A DNA stretch of 5,400 nucleotides, taken from contig CAMCFL010000264.1 of the NCBI GenBank assembly GCA_945873715.1, positions 1-5,400 of the forward strand. The letters run 5' to 3'. The notes below the pieces were generated by a model. It did not search any database. It saw nothing but the letters and a program-made list of their open reading frames with translations, and was not told where the DNA came from. Position 1 is the stretch's first letter, and every line of letters begins with the position of its first letter. Shown piece after piece: positions 5,062 through 5,400 of the stretch. Both the position numbers and the translations under genes were made by a program. Origin of the DNA: Akkermansia muciniphila. Lineage in GTDB: Bacteria > Verrucomicrobiota > Verrucomicrobiia > Limisphaerales > UBA9464.

Positions 5062-5400
5062 TCAGACCCGCTCCCGCAACTGTCCGACATCCGCCGTGCC
5101 CGTGGTTCCCAGCTGATGGATCACGCAATGGGCGGCCGCCATCGCCAGTTCCATGGCCTCCGGAATCTCGGCTCCGGCTGCCAGACTGGCGGCGAGATTG
5201 GCGGTGACGGAATCTCCGGCGCCGACGATGTCGATCGGGCCACGCACCGGCAGTACCGGGCGATGATGGCTGGTGCCATCGGCCGCAGCCCCGACGATCC
5301 CGCGCTCGGCGAGGGTGATGAAGACCGGGCGTTGATTGGCGCACGCCAGTTCAGCAGCGGCCGCGCGGATCTCGTCGAGGGCCTCCACCGGTCGGCCGGC
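5062..5400 (-). CDS. PfkB-family sugar kinase, HldE/RfaE-like kinase domain (C-terminal part)
   Basis: The last 112 codons plus TGA are present; the gene continues past the right edge, and the reading frame is open through the final base. The PfkB C-terminal signature is plain: PIDIVGAGDS, with G60-A-G-D63-S64 of the visible part holding the anion-hole glycines and the catalytic base D63. It is preceded by VFITLAERGIVG (26-37), the usual strand-turn-strand before it. GDSVTANLAASLAAG and IHQLGTTGTA downstream resemble the kinase domain of HldE/RfaE, which phosphorylates D-glycero-D-manno-heptose 7-phosphate at C1 for LPS heptose synthesis. The protein ends soon after this domain, so no C-terminal adenylyltransferase domain is fused here, unlike E. 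coli HldE. Another PfkB substrate, such as ribose or fructose, cannot be excluded without the N-terminal half. An internal GTG at 5386-5388 is not the real start. Confidence 0.8.
   Translation of the reverse strand, partial: AGRPVEALDEIRAAAAELACANQRPVFITLAERGIVGAAADGTSHHRPVLPVRGPIDIVGAGDSVTANLAASLAAGAEIPEAMELAMAAAHCVIHQLGTTGTADVGQLRERV

Noticed and set aside
4554..5207. A 217-codon + strand ORF running through the repeat island
   Set aside because: It crosses both copies of the 56-bp repeat and reads into the antisense of the kinase gene, so it is a product of repeats and GC bias.

Overview
The window is GC-rich bacterial DNA with long shadow ORFs and genes packed mostly on one strand. The partial heptose-type PfkB kinase at the right edge suggests a Gram-negative cell that makes LPS or other heptose glycans. 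The intergenic gaps carry GC-rich hairpins, a period-9 CACGAA palindrome and a phrase in GAGCCTCGTCACCTCGTC. I associate this repeat style with Verrucomicrobiota and the wider PVC group, from memory and without a search. A verrucomicrobial (Limisphaerales-like) origin is therefore a moderate-confidence inference.

Layout, left to right. The 3' end of a ROK-family sugar kinase or regulator lies on + (2-136). It converges on a run of minus-strand genes, with a 175-bp gap (137-311) holding a short ATCCGCG repeat and a GC hairpin. Next are queG (312-1385, epoxyqueuosine reductase) and, 7 bp upstream of it, aroK (1393-1929, shikimate kinase), probably one transcript. A 180-bp gap follows with a REPIN-like double hairpin (2017-2077). 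Then come a UbiA-superfamily membrane protein (2110-2973), a 156-bp gap with a hairpin and TTGAAAC repeats, a DASS/SLC13 sodium-anion symporter (3130-4686), a 375-bp repeat island (4687-5061), and the C-terminal part of a PfkB sugar kinase resembling the HldE/RfaE kinase domain (5062-5400, continuing beyond the window).

The genes do not form one obvious pathway. AroK feeds aromatic amino acids and chorismate, QueG finishes the tRNA modification queuosine, the UbiA-like protein may make or modify a lipid, the symporter imports an anion, and the kinase probably serves heptose synthesis. I see no defence system, CRISPR array, RNA gene, transposase or phage gene. The less ordinary material is in the intergenic DNA: a paired hairpin element whose two halves differ only by compensating base-pair swaps, and an island in which two 56-bp direct repeats (55/56 identical) bracket a 28-bp-arm inverted repeat. 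The UbiA-like protein also appears to lack the usual second aspartate-rich motif.
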